From positions 1 through 13,370 of the forward strand of contig JAISZW010000223.1 in the NCBI GenBank assembly GCA_031284445.1: a stretch of 13,370 nt of DNA, given 5' to 3'. The position numbers were made by a program, and so were the translations under genes. Under the pieces are notes generated by a model, which saw only the letters and a program-made list of their open reading frames with translations, was not told the origin of the DNA and did no database searches. The stretch is from Candidatus Methanovirga basalitermitum (GTDB lineage Archaea > Methanobacteriota > Methanobacteria > Methanobacteriales > Methanobacteriaceae). This document shows, piece after piece, positions 13,141-13,370 of this stretch. How positions within the stretch are numbered: position 1 is the stretch's first letter; the number at the start of each line of letters is the position of its first letter.

Positions 13141-13171
13141 CAATGCTGTTAACTTAAGGGACTGTATAAAA
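13141..13171 (-). promoter_or_regulatory. Methyltransferase promoter with the shared CTTAAG motif
   Basis: On the minus strand GTGAAA and TTTTATAC (13171-13164) make a BRE/TATA pair. CTTAAGTTAACAGCATTG (13158-13141) follows, so the motif spans the region between the TATA box and the expected transcription start (near 13141). The motif matches those at 3293 and 10067 except for one or two bases and points towards its gene, starting 52 bp before the ATG. Confidence 0.45.
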
Positions 13172-13330
13172 TTTCACTATAAATTTTATTAGTATTAACA
13201 AGGTGTCTGATCATTCTGAAAAATCGATGCCTTATTTGAAGGTATTTATCTATAAAAAAGAATCAATCATGACACTCAACTAAAAGTACAAGTTAAATAA
13301 TGATATTTACTAATTTAGGATCTTTAACAT

Positions 13331-13345
13331 CGAAAGATTTAAATA
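13331..13345 (+). promoter_or_regulatory. Strong promoter for a gene beyond the right edge
   Basis: CGAAAGA (BRE-like, 13331-13337) followed by TTTAAATA (13338-13345) is a near-consensus archaeal promoter pointing right. Transcription would start near 13365-13370, at the window edge, so its gene or RNA is not visible. 13172-13330 shows no gene. Confidence 0.5.
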
Positions 13346-13370
13346 CTATGGGGATTATATATTTAATTGG

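Noticed and set aside
3293..13158. The motif copies at 3293 and 13141-13158 as ends of a 9.9-kb transposon
   Set aside because: They are in inverted orientation, but the segment between them holds ordinary core genes (purP, DUF2098, cyclodeaminase), further internal copies exist, and no intact transposase is present.
1..13370. CRISPR array, tRNA or rRNA genes
   Set aside because: No regularly spaced direct repeats and no cloverleaf-like or rRNA-like GC-richer segments were seen on either strand.

Overview
The window comes from a very AT-rich euryarchaeal methanogen, most likely a member of the Methanobacteriales such as Methanobrevibacter or Methanosphaera. The evidence is gene content: an archaeal PurP, a UPF0280 (ApbE-like) protein, a DUF2098 protein, a short PRC-barrel protein, an archaeal LOR/SDH-type ornithine cyclodeaminase, and a restriction-modification pair of the MjaI/MthZI (CTAG) type. 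Promoters look archaeal (TTTAAATA or TTTATATA boxes behind purine-rich BRE-like bases), and several starts have GGAGG or GGTGA ribosome sites. I see no rRNA, tRNA or CRISPR array.

Layout. 1-1070: a short MITE-like repeat, a promoter and the UPF0280 gene (+). 1071-2001: long non-coding stretch with a small ORF remnant, inverted repeats and a possible ncRNA promoter. 2002-2481: a small membrane-anchored protein of unknown function (-), with terminator and strong ribosome site. 2494-3356: repeat-rich intergenic region (MITE copy, 90-bp hairpin, a repeat shared with the purP 3' side, and an upstream motif). 3357-4394: YprB-like 3'-5' exonuclease-fold protein (+). 4513-5862: dead ISH3-family insertion sequence with recognisable terminal inverted repeats, followed by a broken TPR-like fragment. 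6074-7640: two-gene operon of a NifX/FeMo-co-type protein and an ornithine cyclodeaminase-family protein (+). 7669-8993: transposase debris on the minus strand plus a larger MITE-like relative. 9138-9771: PRC-barrel/DUF2098 operon (+) with a clear promoter. 9959-11230: hairpin element, promoter and purP (+). 11398-13106: convergent restriction endonuclease (two frameshifts) and intact N4-cytosine methyltransferase. The right end carries a strong promoter for a gene outside the window.

How it fits together. The core genes are small independent housekeeping units separated by 0.3-1.7 kb of repeat-rich, decaying DNA. The parts that stand out are: (i) a CTAG restriction-modification locus whose nuclease is interrupted twice at the same AAT-TGA-T context while the methylase is intact, in a window with only two CTAG sites against about thirty GATC; (ii) a nearly identical upstream motif (CTTAAGTTRACAGYATTG) before three unrelated genes; (iii) a three-copy MITE-like family; and (iv) a transposase-like relic with six in-frame stops but no indel over about 210 codons. 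All functional names rest on reading motifs by eye; no database search was run.
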